Shown here in pieces: positions 44,324 through 53,361 of a stretch of 64,000 bases of DNA; the stretch's first letter is position 1, and every line of letters starts with the position of its first letter. Source of the DNA: Flavobacteriaceae bacterium (GTDB lineage: Bacteria; Bacteroidota; Bacteroidia; Flavobacteriales; Flavobacteriaceae); NCBI GenBank assembly GCA_947453195.1, contig CANGFO010000007.1, positions 1-64,000 of the forward strand, written 5' to 3'. The position numbers were made by a program, and so were the translations under genes. A model generated the notes under the pieces. That model was not told the origin of the DNA and made no database searches. It saw nothing but the letters and a program-made list of their open reading frames with translations.

Positions 44324-46330
44324 TTATTTCACTTTAAATCGCAATCCGGCATAATACATTTGTCCAAAAACCGGTGCGTATATTATTGAAGTGTCAAAAG
44401 TCGAGCCAAATGGATTGCTTGCACCTAATAGGGCTTTTTCTTGGCGATAATTGCCAATATTTTCTCCGCCAACATATGCTTCAAATGTTTTGGAAAATAC
44501 TTTTGTAACTTGAATATTCATTACTGCAAATGAAGGAGATAACTCAGGCAATCTATCTGCAATTGAATTGGATATCGTGGTTGGTAATTGTTGTTTACCT
44601 AGCCAATTCAAAGTGTAATCAAATTTCCATTGTTGCCCTTTTTCTTTAATGTGAGTTTCAAATTCAATATTTCCAAAGAAACGGTGTTTGGCTTGAAGCG
44701 GTCTTTGAAAACTTCCAGAAAGGTAATCGGTTGAAATATCATAATATTTATAGGCAGTTCTTAAATTCAAATGTTTTACAATTTCGTAATTGAAATCCAA
44801 CTGCAAACTATTGGCAAAAGAATTTCCTTTTAAATTATAAAACAATACTTGTTGAGCACTTTGCATGACATCTACAACGGCTTGATTTTGAAAATCGGTA
44901 CGGTAAAAATCAATAGTTACTTCGGCAGGCTTCCCAAAAAGCATGAAATTTTGTGTAAAGCTGAAACCATAATTCCATGCAATTTCTGGATTCAATCCAT
45001 ATATTTTTCCATTGGTATCCAATATTGAAAAAGTTCTAGAACTTGCAAATAAATTTTGATTTTCTGCAAATATATTAGCGGCACGTTTCCCTCTTCCAGC
45101 AGAAATTCGAAATACACCTTTATCCCAAGGATTGTATCTTACATGTAATCTCGGAGTAAAAAATACACCTAACCGATTATGATAATCTAATCTTCCGCCA
45201 AGGATATAACTGAATTTATCATTGTTATCAAAAGTGTATTCAAAGAAGCCTCCAACCGAATTGTCGGTCCTCCCCACATCAGTTAGGTTAACAAATTCGG
45301 CATATTTATCATAGGTAAAATTCAATCCGGTGGCAAACTTGTGCATGGTGTTATTGATAATCGAATTGAAAATTAAGTTCGAATAATAACTTTGCTGCTG
45401 GATAGCATATTGGTTCAAACCAAAATAGGAATCTAGATTGTGGTTACTGTAGGCATTTTGAAATCCAATACTTTGAAAAGGCATCTCCTTAAATACATAA
45501 CCTACTTTTGAAGTAAAATCAAAACGATTGGTATTAATTTCTGAACCCCAATAATTAGTGGTTAGTTTGTCTCTGTTTTTATCAAATTCCAATTGGCCGG
45601 TTTGCTTTTCATCCTTCATAAATTTGAAATTAATAAACGAAACCCACCCCGTTTCTGGATTGGAATACTGCCAACGATTAACCATATTGATTTGTTTCCC
45701 TAACGGATTGTCTAAAAATCCGTCGTGATTCATATCGTTTTTGGCAACTCGAGTATTTCCGTGGAGAAAAAAACTAGTGGCCCATTTATCAGAAACTTTA
45801 GTGTTGAAATGGGTATTTAATTCAAATCTAGAGTCACTAGAACCATAGGCATTCAAGAAAAATGGGATGTCCTTCATGGGCTTAATTAGCTCGGTATTGA
45901 TTTGACCCGAGATGCTTTCGTATCCGTTAACAACGCTTCCGGCACCTTTTGTTATTTGGATACTTTCTACCCAAGTTCCAGGTGTAAATGACAAGCCATA
46001 GGCTTGTGAAGCGCCTCGAACCGAAGGAATGTTCTCTTCGGTAATCATAAGATAGGGCGAAGTCAAACCAAGCATTTTGATTTGTTTGGTGCCTATTAAT
46101 GCATCCGGAAAATTAACATCTATAGACGGATTGGTTTCAAAGCTTTCGGCTAGATTGCAACAAGCCGCTTTGAGTAATTCTTTGCTGCCTACCATAGTGG
46201 TATTTGCAGTTGTGGTGAGCGATTTTCGCATTCCTTTTTTTTGACTTTCTATTTTTACATCCTCTAATTTAGTTTGAGAAAAATTCAAAGTAGAAGCCAA
46301 TAGCATTAGGAATAAGGCTATTTTTTTCAT
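44324..46330 (-). CDS. TonB-dependent receptor with cysteine motif in the plug
   Basis: The 668-residue protein has a signal peptide (LNFSQ), no carboxypeptidase-like N-terminal domain, and a plug with AACCNLAESFETNPSIDV (55-72), SIQITKGAGSVVNGYESISGQIN later. The barrel ends in RFKVK. The CysCys pair in the plug is unusual for siderophore receptors and could bind the transported metal. It lies between the HYC_CC_PP gene and the HMA gene on the same strand. I infer uptake of a soft metal such as copper, or of a complex of it; the substrate is not shown. Confidence 0.85.
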   Translation of the reverse strand: MKKIALFLMLLASTLNFSQTKLEDVKIESQKKGMRKSLTTTANTTMVGSKELLKAACCNLAESFETNPSIDVNFPDALIGTKQIKMLGLTSPYLMITEENIPSVRGASQAYGLSFTPGTWVESIQITKGAGSVVNGYESISGQINTELIKPMKDIPFFLNAYGSSDSRFELNTHFNTKVSDKWATSFFLHGNTRVAKNDMNHDGFLDNPLGKQINMVNRWQYSNPETGWVSFINFKFMKDEKQTGQLEFDKNRDKLTTNYWGSEINTNRFDFTSKVGYVFKEMPFQSIGFQNAYSNHNLDSYFGLNQYAIQQQSYYSNLIFNSIINNTMHKFATGLNFTYDKYAEFVNLTDVGRTDNSVGGFFEYTFDNNDKFSYILGGRLDYHNRLGVFFTPRLHVRYNPWDKGVFRISAGRGKRAANIFAENQNLFASSRTFSILDTNGKIYGLNPEIAWNYGFSFTQNFMLFGKPAEVTIDFYRTDFQNQAVVDVMQSAQQVLFYNLKGNSFANSLQLDFNYEIVKHLNLRTAYKYYDISTDYLSGSFQRPLQAKHRFFGNIEFETHIKEKGQQWKFDYTLNWLGKQQLPTTISNSIADRLPELSPSFAVMNIQVTKVFSKTFEAYVGGENIGNYRQEKALLGASNPFGSTFDTSIIYAPVFGQMYYAGLRFKVK

Positions 46331-46383
46331 GGATTTAGATTATGCAATTATTAAAATGTGTGAAACAAGTTAACTAAGTATAA

Positions 46384-46785
46384 TCAGGAGTAAAAAGTAT
46401 ATTGGCTAAACAAGAGGTAAAGTGGCGGTGCATTGGCATCGCAATAATAGGTAGTAGTTTTTTTTGAATGGAAATTAAAATGATCTTGATAATTTCCGGG
46501 TTTCCATTCGTTATATGTTAAATCATATTCGGCGTCAAGTGAAATTGATTTTACTACTTGATGGTCCAACTTTTCATTGGATTTAATTAATTTATTCTTG
46601 CAGCATTTTGACTTTTTTTCCATTACACCACAACAATCCTTCTCAATTTCATGGGATTGGTTGTCAGTGTTTAAAGTTATGGAGGCAACTTCATCATCAC
46701 AATAATGCACATTGAAAGACAATCCCAAATTGGAAACCAAAAGGAAAAGCGCTAAGAAAACAGTTATGTATTTTCTGAAATTCAT
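46384..46785 (-). CDS. HYC_CC_PP family protein
   Basis: The 133-residue protein begins with a membrane or signal segment (about 1-23), then HYC at 27-29, CysCys at 51-52 and again at 61-62 (with a lysine-rich run between), and PP at 120-121. This is the pattern that names the family. Its biochemical role is not established. Four clustered cysteines near a CxxC metal protein and a TonB receptor with CysCys suggest metal binding in the periplasm. A perfect -7 box ends 4 nt before its ATG, so the message may lack a leader. Confidence 0.85.
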   Translation of the reverse strand: MNFRKYITVFLALFLLVSNLGLSFNVHYCDDEVASITLNTDNQSHEIEKDCCGVMEKKSKCCKNKLIKSNEKLDHQVVKSISLDAEYDLTYNEWKPGNYQDHFNFHSKKTTTYYCDANAPPLYLLFSQYTFYS

Positions 46786-46789
46786 GATG

Positions 46790-46797
46790 CAAATTTA
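46790..46797 (-). promoter_or_regulatory. Predicted -7 box of the metal cluster
   Basis: TAAATTTG on the minus strand matches the consensus and ends only 4 nt before the HYC_CC_PP ATG, which would place the transcription start at or next to the start codon. Confidence 0.55.
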
Positions 46798-46821
46798 TGT
46801 AAATAGAATTTAGTTAAAAAA

Positions 46822-48177
46822 TTACAATTCAAATTCTTGTCCCATTAAAGGTACAGTGCAATCCCAGCCGTATTTTTCATTTATTTTAATTCGGAGTTCA
46901 TCTGCCGGAGCATTTTCGCCATGAACAATAAATACTTTTTTCGGCTTGTTTTCAATTTCGGTTAACCAATTCAATAAGTCATTTTGATCGCCATGTGCAG
47001 AAAGTCCTTCAATTTCAACAACAGTAGCTTTTACATCATAGTATTTTCCTCTAATTTTTAGGTCTTTGGCACCTTCCAATAATTTTCTGCCGCGAGTTCC
47101 TTCTGCTTGGTAGCCAACTATAATTAAGGTGGTTTCAGGCAAACTAATATAGCGTTCCAAATAACTTAAAACTCTTCCGCCGGTTATCATTCCACTTGCT
47201 GCAATGACCACTTTAGGATTTTTATTGTAGATGAAATTAATAGTATCTTGGTAATTGGAAACCATATCAAACATAGCGCACATTTTCTCACATTCTGATT
47301 CGCAGAGTTTGTGCCATTTTTTATTATTCCGAAATATCTCCAAGACGCTAATTCCCATTGGAGTATCAATGATGTAAGGGATATTTGGAATACGCCCTTC
47401 TTCTTTTAATTGCCATAGTAAATACATTAAAGATTGCGCCCGTTCTACAGCAAAACTTGGAATGATGATAGTTCCTCCTCTAGAATAGGCATTGTTTACA
47501 TAGGTTTCTAATAGTAATTTTACTTCTTCATTTGGATGAATTCTATTGCCATAGGTACTTTCAATAAATACATAATCGGCTTTTTTGGGTTTGGTTGGCG
47601 GATACATTAACACATCGTTATCTCGTCCTATGTCGCCCGAAAAAACTAAAGTTTTACCTTCCAAAGTTAAAGCTAAGGTACAAGCGCCAAGAATATGCCC
47701 CGCATTAGTAAAAACAGCTGAAATTTCAGTATCTAATGCAACAACCTCTTTTTCTTCTACAACTTTAAAATGTGAAAAAACGGCTTCTGCTTGAGCAACT
47801 GTGTAAAGAGGTTCAGCGTTTTGATGTTTAGAATAATTCCCTTCATTAGCGTGGTTTGCTTCCTCCTCCTGAATTTTTGCGCTATCTAAAAGTATTAGCT
47901 TGGATATGTCTTTCGTCGGACTGGTGCAAAATATTTTTCCTTTAAATCCTTGATTTACTAATCGAGGTAGCCAACCGCAATGATCCAAATGGCCGTGAGT
48001 AAGCAATACATAATCTATTGTAGAAGGTAAAACCGGTAGTGGTTCCCAGTTCAGTTCGCGCAAGGGTTTTATCCCTTGAAATTGTCCACAGTCAATTAAT
48101 ATTCTAACGCCGTTACTTTCAATAATTGTTTTGGATCCGGTTACGGTTCCTGCTCCTCCAATGAATTTAGCTTTCAT
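46822..48177 (-). CDS. MBL-fold, beta-CASP nuclease
   Basis: The 451-residue protein has the zinc motif HGHLDHCGW (61-69), NAGHILGAC, SGDIGRDN and a final LSAHGDQNDL, which together give the two-metal site of the metallo-beta-lactamase fold. The beta-CASP insertion is recognised from IIPSFAVERAQ and AASGMITGGR. Members act on RNA, as exo- or endonucleases. It lacks a KH or RNase J-type C-terminal domain, so it resembles the YsxA/CPSF-like group of single-module enzymes. Its ATG lies inside the end of the ATP-cone nuclease gene (11-nt overlap), so the two are probably made together. Confidence 0.88.
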   Translation of the reverse strand: MKAKFIGGAGTVTGSKTIIESNGVRILIDCGQFQGIKPLRELNWEPLPVLPSTIDYVLLTHGHLDHCGWLPRLVNQGFKGKIFCTSPTKDISKLILLDSAKIQEEEANHANEGNYSKHQNAEPLYTVAQAEAVFSHFKVVEEKEVVALDTEISAVFTNAGHILGACTLALTLEGKTLVFSGDIGRDNDVLMYPPTKPKKADYVFIESTYGNRIHPNEEVKLLLETYVNNAYSRGGTIIIPSFAVERAQSLMYLLWQLKEEGRIPNIPYIIDTPMGISVLEIFRNNKKWHKLCESECEKMCAMFDMVSNYQDTINFIYNKNPKVVIAASGMITGGRVLSYLERYISLPETTLIIVGYQAEGTRGRKLLEGAKDLKIRGKYYDVKATVVEIEGLSAHGDQNDLLNWLTEIENKPKKVFIVHGENAPADELRIKINEKYGWDCTVPLMGQEFEL

Positions 48178-49009
48178 GATTTATTAATTTACAAAGTTCG
48201 CTTGCTTCTTTTATCACATTTTTAATTCTATTTGGGGAAATGCCTATGCGTCGTAAACTATCCGAATTAGATATTAGTTCACTGGCCAACACTACATCTA
48301 AAACGAGTAATTTGTCTTTTTCAGCAAGAGTTAAAGTCGTTAAACAGGTTACGGGATAGAGTTTGTTCGTGTCTATTTTATGTCTTAAATTTTCTTTTTT
48401 TGGATAATCCCAACTGAGCATATTCATATTGGAACAGTTTCCAAATGCAATGGCATCAGAGCTGAATCGGTTATTGGTAACAATCCAACAACTCGAAATC
48501 ACATCACTGTTAGTAAAAATTTTTTGCTTTCGATCCTTCAAGTCATTGAATCGAGATAATATGTACATGGGTATTTTTACATCGGATATTACATCTCTGC
48601 TTGCGTGAAATTTACATTCAACAATTGCCAGTTCTTCGTCTTTTTTTAGCACTATGTCCACTTCGTGAGTAACGCATTTACCATCTAGGGTTAAGTTGGT
48701 GAGGGTTTTATATCCTTCTGTAATAAATAGACGGGCAATGTATTTCTCGAAAAAGAAACCAGCAGGACCAAGCATTTGTATTGCCGCCCTAAGGTTGTAC
48801 TGAGCCGCATGCGAATTGGATTCTTTTTTCAGTAATCCAAATGCCATTTTATAAATTTGCTTTGTAGTAATACCGTTATAGATTTGGCTTTGAATGATTT
48901 CCAAAATTTTATCAACAGCAACATGCGATGCCCCCGATTTCAATAACGATTTTTTGAGTTTCTCGGGTTCGAATTCAACAATATCTCCAGAAAATTTTAC
49001 TACTTTCAT
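48167..49009 (-). CDS. ATP-cone domain fused to PD-(D/E)XK (Mrr-like) nuclease
   Basis: The 280-residue protein has an ATP-cone at about 1-85 (VVKFSGDIVEFEPEKLKKSL at the start, HAAQYNLRAAIQMLG at the end). A restriction-endonuclease-like domain follows at about 86-200, with EKYIARLFITEGY, then HEVDIV (Asp118) and IVECKFH (Glu131, Lys133), which make up the D-ExK site. A cysteine-containing middle and a helix-hairpin-like end (RIGISPNRIKNVIKEASEL, 254-272) complete it. ATP-cones normally sense ATP/dATP in ribonucleotide reductases and NrdR. The substrate here is unknown. It overlaps the beta-CASP gene by 11 nt and follows the xrtF pair. Confidence 0.82.
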   Translation of the reverse strand: MKVVKFSGDIVEFEPEKLKKSLLKSGASHVAVDKILEIIQSQIYNGITTKQIYKMAFGLLKKESNSHAAQYNLRAAIQMLGPAGFFFEKYIARLFITEGYKTLTNLTLDGKCVTHEVDIVLKKDEELAIVECKFHASRDVISDVKIPMYILSRFNDLKDRKQKIFTNSDVISSCWIVTNNRFSSDAIAFGNCSNMNMLSWDYPKKENLRHKIDTNKLYPVTCLTTLTLAEKDKLLVLDVVLASELISNSDSLRRIGISPNRIKNVIKEASELCKLINHES

Positions 49010-49051
49010 GTGTTGCGTATTTTTCTCTATTAAAGATACGCATTAAATCAG

Positions 49052-49495
49052 TTAGTTGTTTATTTTCTGGTAATAAAATGCAGGAATAAAAAGGATTAAT
49101 AAGACAGGTTGGATAATGAATCTTCTAATGTAAAATAGATTCATTTTATTGGTTTCGCCAAATTTTAATAATATAAAAAAGAAGGAAACCATTAATAAAA
49201 TTCCAAATACTGAATATAGAAAAATAGAGAATTTCACCACTTTAGAATCATCAAAAAGCACCTTTAATAATCCGATAGAAATAATGGAATTTAAATAAAA
49301 GCGAAATCCCATGCTAAAAAATAATTTAATCACGTTGAGCTTAGGTAATGCTGTTTGTGTGTAATTTCTCTTGAAATAGGCTAGGAGCGGGTCATAGAAA
49401 ATGGTATTTTCATAGGCTCTTATTGCAACTAATAACGAAAGCAAAAGCAAGATGTAAAATACTTTGGTTTTATTTTGTAGCAGGTTTTTCAGCAT
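49052..49495 (-). CDS. Exosortase F system-associated membrane protein
   Basis: The 147-residue protein has about four hydrophobic helices and no enzyme motif. It begins MLKNLLQNKTKVFYILLL and overlaps the xrtF gene by 26 nt, the arrangement seen for the small membrane partner of XrtF in Flavobacteriia. Its function is unknown; it may assist the exosortase in the inner membrane. Next in line is the ATP-cone nuclease gene, 42 nt away. Confidence 0.8.
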   Translation of the reverse strand: MLKNLLQNKTKVFYILLLLSLLVAIRAYENTIFYDPLLAYFKRNYTQTALPKLNVIKLFFSMGFRFYLNSIISIGLLKVLFDDSKVVKFSIFLYSVFGILLMVSFFFILLKFGETNKMNLFYIRRFIIQPVLLILFIPAFYYQKINN

Positions 49496-50027
49496 AATAA
49501 GAGTATTTGTTTACCCAAAGTATCCACAGCATAAAAACAACTCCGTAAATAACTAAAGGAAAAATGATATCGTGAAAAAGAGATTCGTTATTTGGAAAAT
49601 TATGAAGGGCCACGCACAATAAAGCGATTCGGATGATATTCATAATATGAATGAGTAGGCTTCCGCAAATAATGAACACGAGGGTAGGTTTTAGTTTGCC
49701 GGTAAAAGCGATAATAAAACTTACAAATAGAATGATGATACTTAACGCATTGCATCCTTCAATAATACGGGCGGCCCATTTGCCTTGATAAAAAAGTTTA
49801 ACACTTGCTTCTTTGATATTGCTTTCGGTGTAGGAATTGGTGTCAAATAGCGCTAGTACTTTTCGCGATTGATTGGCTACAGCTTCAGTAAAACCATCAA
49901 CTTCCATTTTTTTTGCATCAAATTGGTTTAAATAACTTTGATAGATAAAAGTTAAAATCAAGTAGCTTGCTGCAAATTTGGCAAGAAATAATAAAAACGG
50001 TTTAAATTGAATGAAGTAGTCTTTCAA
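49470..50027 (-). CDS. xrtF: Exosortase family protein XrtF
   Basis: The 185-residue multi-helix membrane protein has the exosortase catalytic set: Cys92 in IIEGCNALS, Arg133 in MNIIRIALL and His152 in LFHDIIFPL. Exosortases cut and anchor exported proteins with a C-terminal sorting signal; XrtF is the flavobacterial type and its targets are not well defined. The start is TTG: an in-frame TAA lies four codons upstream and the next ATG is at residue 41, inside the fold. The TTG start may keep expression low. Confidence 0.85.
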   Translation of the reverse strand: MKDYFIQFKPFLLFLAKFAASYLILTFIYQSYLNQFDAKKMEVDGFTEAVANQSRKVLALFDTNSYTESNIKEASVKLFYQGKWAARIIEGCNALSIIILFVSFIIAFTGKLKPTLVFIICGSLLIHIMNIIRIALLCVALHNFPNNESLFHDIIFPLVIYGVVFMLWILWVNKYSYYAEKPATK

Positions 50028-50074
50028 AATTGAATTTTAACAAATTTTAGGTAAAAGTAAGAAATTGCAATGGT

Positions 50075-50082
50075 TACTTTTG
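50075..50082 (+). promoter_or_regulatory. Predicted -7 box of the GAF-domain reductase gene
   Basis: TACTTTTG matches TAnnTTTG, 18 nt before the ATG. No -33 TTG at the usual distance is seen. Confidence 0.45.
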
Positions 50083-50100
50083 TAAAAAAAAAAGTAAAAG

Positions 50101-50556
50101 ATGAGTTTTGACGAATTAAAGCCAAAAGTTGCCGAATTGTTGTCGCAGAGTGATTTAAAAAGAGAGGATAAATTGAAAAATTTATGTCAGTTTTTGTCGG
50201 ATTCGGTTTCGTATTATAATTGGGTCGGATTTTATTTTGCCAATCACGAAGCTAGAACATTGCATTTAGGTCCATATGTTGGTGCCGAGACGGATCATGC
50301 TGTGATTCCTTTTGGAAAAGGAATTTGTGGGCAAGTTGCCGAATCTAACGCAAATTTTGTGGTGCCCGATGTTTCTGCACAAGACAATTATATTGCTTGT
50401 AGCTTCACTGTTAAATCGGAAATTGTAGTTCCGTTGTTTGTAAATGGTGAGAATATCGGTCAAATAGATATTGATTCGCATGTGATTGATCCGTTTACCG
50501 AAAATGATGAACGATTTTTAGAATATGTAAATCAGGAAGTTGCGAAATTGTTTTGA
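50101..50556 (+). CDS. GAF domain protein, free methionine-(R)-sulfoxide reductase type
   Basis: The 151-residue protein is a single GAF domain with GPYVGAETDHAVIPFGKGICG (first 20 residues of this run at 58-77) and DNYIACSF (95-102), followed by SEIVVPLFV. This matches the fRMsr (YebR/MsrC) family, which reduces free methionine R-sulfoxide. Two of its three conserved cysteines are present, Cys76 and Cys100, in the correct 24-residue spacing. The third, which should be at residue 66, is His. The enzyme may use another resolving route or be inactive. It is monocistronic and divergent from xrtF. Confidence 0.85.
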   Translation: MSFDELKPKVAELLSQSDLKREDKLKNLCQFLSDSVSYYNWVGFYFANHEARTLHLGPYVGAETDHAVIPFGKGICGQVAESNANFVVPDVSAQDNYIACSFTVKSEIVVPLFVNGENIGQIDIDSHVIDPFTENDERFLEYVNQEVAKLF

Positions 50557-50622
50557 TAAATTAGGGAGTTAGAAGTGTGGAGTAGGAAGTAGATAAAATA
50601 AACAATAAACAGTTTAATTTCC

Positions 50623-50652
50623 TTGTAAATTTAAAAATAAAGTGTATTTTTG
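50623..50652 (+). promoter_or_regulatory. Promoter of rpsO
   Basis: TTG, a 19-nt spacer and TATTTTTG form a full consensus promoter. The leader to rpsO would be about 50 nt, long enough to hold an S15 autoregulatory site, though I do not see a clear pseudoknot. Confidence 0.75.
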
Positions 50653-50708
50653 CACCCGAATAGAGAAAATCTTTATTCATACATAATAATCATTTAAATA
50701 ATATTGGA

Positions 50709-50978
50709 ATGTATTTAACTAAAGAAACAAAAGCTGAAATCTTCGCTAAACACGGAGGAAAAGCTGAAAACACAGGTTCAACAGAAGGTCAAGTAGCACT
50801 TTTCACTTTTAGAATCTCTCACTTAACAGAGCATTTGAAAAAAAATCGTCACGATTATAATACAGAGCGTTCGTTAGTACTTTTGGTAGGTAAAAGAAGA
50901 AGTCTTTTAGATTATTTGAAGAAAAAAGATGTTGTAAAATATCGTGAGTTAATTAAAGATTTAGGTATTAGAAAATAA
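50709..50978 (+). CDS. rpsO: 30S ribosomal protein S15
   Basis: The 89-residue protein matches S15 over its whole length: NTGSTEGQVALFTFRISHL, LKKNRHDYNTERSL and LVGKRRSLLDYLKKKD are characteristic. It binds the central domain of 16S rRNA. As in many bacteria it comes directly before pnp, here separated by a terminator and a structured leader. Confidence 0.98.
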   Translation: MYLTKETKAEIFAKHGGKAENTGSTEGQVALFTFRISHLTEHLKKNRHDYNTERSLVLLVGKRRSLLDYLKKKDVVKYRELIKDLGIRK

Positions 50979-50989
50979 TACTAGAAAAC

Positions 50990-51015
50990 GAGGTGCTTTT
51001 GCGCCTCTTTTTTTT
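50990..51015 (+). terminator. Intrinsic terminator between rpsO and pnp
   Basis: GAGGTGC and GCGCCTC pair (one G-T) around TTTT and are followed by eight T. It should limit read-through to pnp. Confidence 0.8.
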
Positions 51016-51046
51016 AGCATTTAATTTAAAAAAAAGTTTGGTTTTT

Positions 51047-51126
51047 CATTGGAATCAACAACTACAATCCGACTTACTATCGGGGCAAACAACACAACTA
51101 ATCTGCTGACAGGCAGAAAACCAATG
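51047..51126 (+). promoter_or_regulatory. Structured leader of pnp
   Basis: CATTGG (51047-51052) can pair with CCAATG (51121-51126), enclosing two small hairpins, CCGA with TCGG (51069-51083) and CTGC with GCAG (51103-51116). The outer helix could extend by T-A pairs beyond a mismatch. E. coli pnp mRNA has a leader stem used in self-regulation by PNPase; this could be similar in role. Confidence 0.4.
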
Positions 51127-51147
51127 TAAAATTAAAAAGGAAAATTT

Positions 51148-53298
51148 ATGATTCCACAATTATTTGTAGAAAGTATCGATTTAGGTGATGGAAGAAGCAT
51201 CACAATCGAGACAGGTCGTTTAGCAAAACAAGCAGACGGTTCTGTAGTAGTAAGAATTGGAAATACTGTTATTTTAGGAACAGTAGTATCCGCAAGAAAA
51301 GCAAGTCCAGGTGTAGATTTTTTACCTCTAACGGTAGATTATCGCGAGAAATTTGCGGCAGCAGGACGTTTTCCTGGTGGTTTCTTTAAGAGAGAAGCGC
51401 GTCCAAGTGATAGCGAAGTGCTAACAATGAGATTGGTTGACCGTGTTTTACGTCCACTTTTCCCAAGTGATTATCATGCAGAAACGCAAGTGATGATCCA
51501 ATTAATGTCACATGATGACAATGTAATGCCCGATGCATTAGCAGGATTAGCGGCTTCGGCAGCACTTGCGTTATCTGACATTCCATTTGAAACATTAATT
51601 TCTGAAGCTAGAGTAGGAAGAATAGATGGTAAATTTATCATTAATCCATCTCGTGCTCAATTAGAATTGTCTGATATCGACATGATGATTGGTGCTTCTA
51701 ACGATTCTATCGCAATGGTAGAAGGGGAAATGAAAGAAATTTCTGAAAAAGAAATGGTAGAAGCAATTAAATTTGCTCACGAACATATTAAAGTACAAAT
51801 TGCTGCACAAGAAAGATTGGCTGCTGCTTTTGGAAAAAAAGAAGTTCGAACTTATGAAAACGAAAAATCAGACGATGCTATTTACGCTAAAGTAAAAGCA
51901 GCGGCTTATGATAAAATTTATGCAATTGCTAGTAAAGGTTCTGCTAAGCACGAACGCTCTGCTGCATTTGATGCTGTAAAAGAAGAAGTAAAAGCGTTAT
52001 TTACAGAAGAAGAATTAGCAGAAAATGGTGATTTAGTAGGAAAATATTTTTACAAAGTTAATAAAGAAGCTGTTCGTAACGTAACTTTAGATTTAGGAAC
52101 TCGTCTTGACGGAAGAAAAACTACAGAAATTCGCCCAATTTGGAGTGAAGTAGATTACTTACCATCAGTTCACGGTTCAGCGTTGTTTACTCGTGGAGAA
52201 ACTCAAGCATTGGCCACTGCAACTTTAGGAACTTCTAGAGAAGCAAACCAAATTGATTCGCCATCTGAACAAGGAGAAGAAAAATTCTATTTACATTATA
52301 ATTTTCCACCATTTTCAACTGGAGAAGCTCGTCCGTTAAGAGGAACTTCAAGAAGAGAAGTTGGTCACGGAAATCTAGCACAACGTGCTTTGAAAAATAT
52401 GATTCCTGCAGATTGTCCTTATACTATTCGTGTAGTTTCGGAAGTATTAGAATCTAATGGTTCGTCTTCAATGGCAACCGTTTGCGCGGGAACATTATCT
52501 TTAATGGATGCAGGTATTCAAATGATTCGTCCAGTTTCTGGAATTGCAATGGGATTGATTACTGATGGAGAACGTTTTGCAGTATTGTCTGATATTCTTG
52601 GTGATGAAGATCACTTAGGAGATATGGACTTTAAAGTAACTGGTACTTCTGAAGGAATTACTGCTTGCCAAATGGATATTAAAATCGACGGATTGAAATA
52701 CGAAATCATGGAGCAAGCATTAGCTCAAGCGCGTGATGGACGTATGCATATCTTAGGAAAAATTACGGAAACTCTTGCTGCACCAAAAGCAGATGTTAAA
52801 GTTCATGCTCCTAAAATTATCATGAGAACTATTCCTGGTAACTTTATTGGTGCCTTAATTGGACCTGGCGGAAAAGTAATTCAAGAACTACAAAAAGCTA
52901 CGGGTTGTACTATCGTTATTAACGAAGTAGACGAACAAGGAGTTGTAGAAATTCTTGGAACAGATCCGGATGGAATTGCAGCAGTTTTAGCTAAAATTGA
53001 TTCGATCATATTCAAACCAGCAATGGGTGAAGCTTATGAAGTGAAAGTAATTAAAATGCTTGATTTTGGTGCTGTAGTAGAGTATACTGCTGCTCCTGGA
53101 AACGAAGTGTTGTTACACGTATCTGAATTGGCTTGGGAAAGAACAGAAAATGTTTCTGACGTAGTTAATATGGGTGATGTATTTATGGTGAAATATTTAG
53201 GAGTTGATCCTAAAACTAGAAAAGAAAAAGTTTCTAGAAAAGCACTTTTACCTAGACCTCCAAGAGAAGAAAACAAAACTGCTCCAAAAGCAGAGTAG
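51148..53298 (+). CDS. pnp: Polyribonucleotide nucleotidyltransferase (PNPase)
   Basis: The 716-residue protein has two RNase PH domains (about 1-215 and 320-550, the second with [20 protein letters not shown] and [16 protein letters not shown]). A KH domain follows ([20 protein letters not shown]) and then an S1 domain ([11 protein letters not shown]). It degrades RNA from the 3' end with phosphate. AAAGG stands 8 nt before the ATG, a purine-rich site stronger than most in this window. It is ended by a strong terminator shared in position with the convergent protease gene. Confidence 0.98.
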   Translation: MIPQLFVESIDLGDGRSITIETGRLAKQADGSVVVRIGNTVILGTVVSARKASPGVDFLPLTVDYREKFAAAGRFPGGFFKREARPSDSEVLTMRLVDRVLRPLFPSDYHAETQVMIQLMSHDDNVMPDALAGLAASAALALSDIPFETLISEARVGRIDGKFIINPSRAQLELSDIDMMIGASNDSIAMVEGEMKEISEKEMVEAIKFAHEHIKVQIAAQERLAAAFGKKEVRTYENEKSDDAIYAKVKAAAYDKIYAIASKGSAKHERSAAFDAVKEEVKALFTEEELAENGDLVGKYFYKVNKEAVRNVTLDLGTRLDGRKTTEIRPIWSEVDYLPSVHGSALFTRGETQALATATLGTSREANQIDSPSEQGEEKFYLHYNFPPFSTGEARPLRGTSRREVGHGNLAQRALKNMIPADCPYTIRVVSEVLESNGSSSMATVCAGTLSLMDAGIQMIRPVSGIAMGLITDGERFAVLSDILGDEDHLGDMDFKVTGTSEGITACQMDIKIDGLKYEIMEQALAQARDGRMHILGKITETLAAPKADVKVHAPKIIMRTIPGNFIGALIGPGGKVIQELQKATGCTIVINEVDEQGVVEILGTDPDGIAAVLAKIDSIIFKPAMGEAYEVKVIKMLDFGAVVEYTAAPGNEVLLHVSELAWERTENVSDVVNMGDVFMVKYLGVDPKTRKEKVSRKALLPRPPREENKTAPKAE

Positions 53299-53312
53299 TT
53301 CATTCTTATATA

Positions 53313-53346
53313 AAAAAAAGCCCCAACTAATGTTGGGGCTTTTTTT
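53313..53346. terminator. Bidirectional terminator between pnp and the protease gene
   Basis: GCCCCAAC and GTTGGGGC with a TAAT loop carry an A run before and a T run after. Confidence 0.9.
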
Positions 53347-53361
53347 ATTGGAATAAATTGA

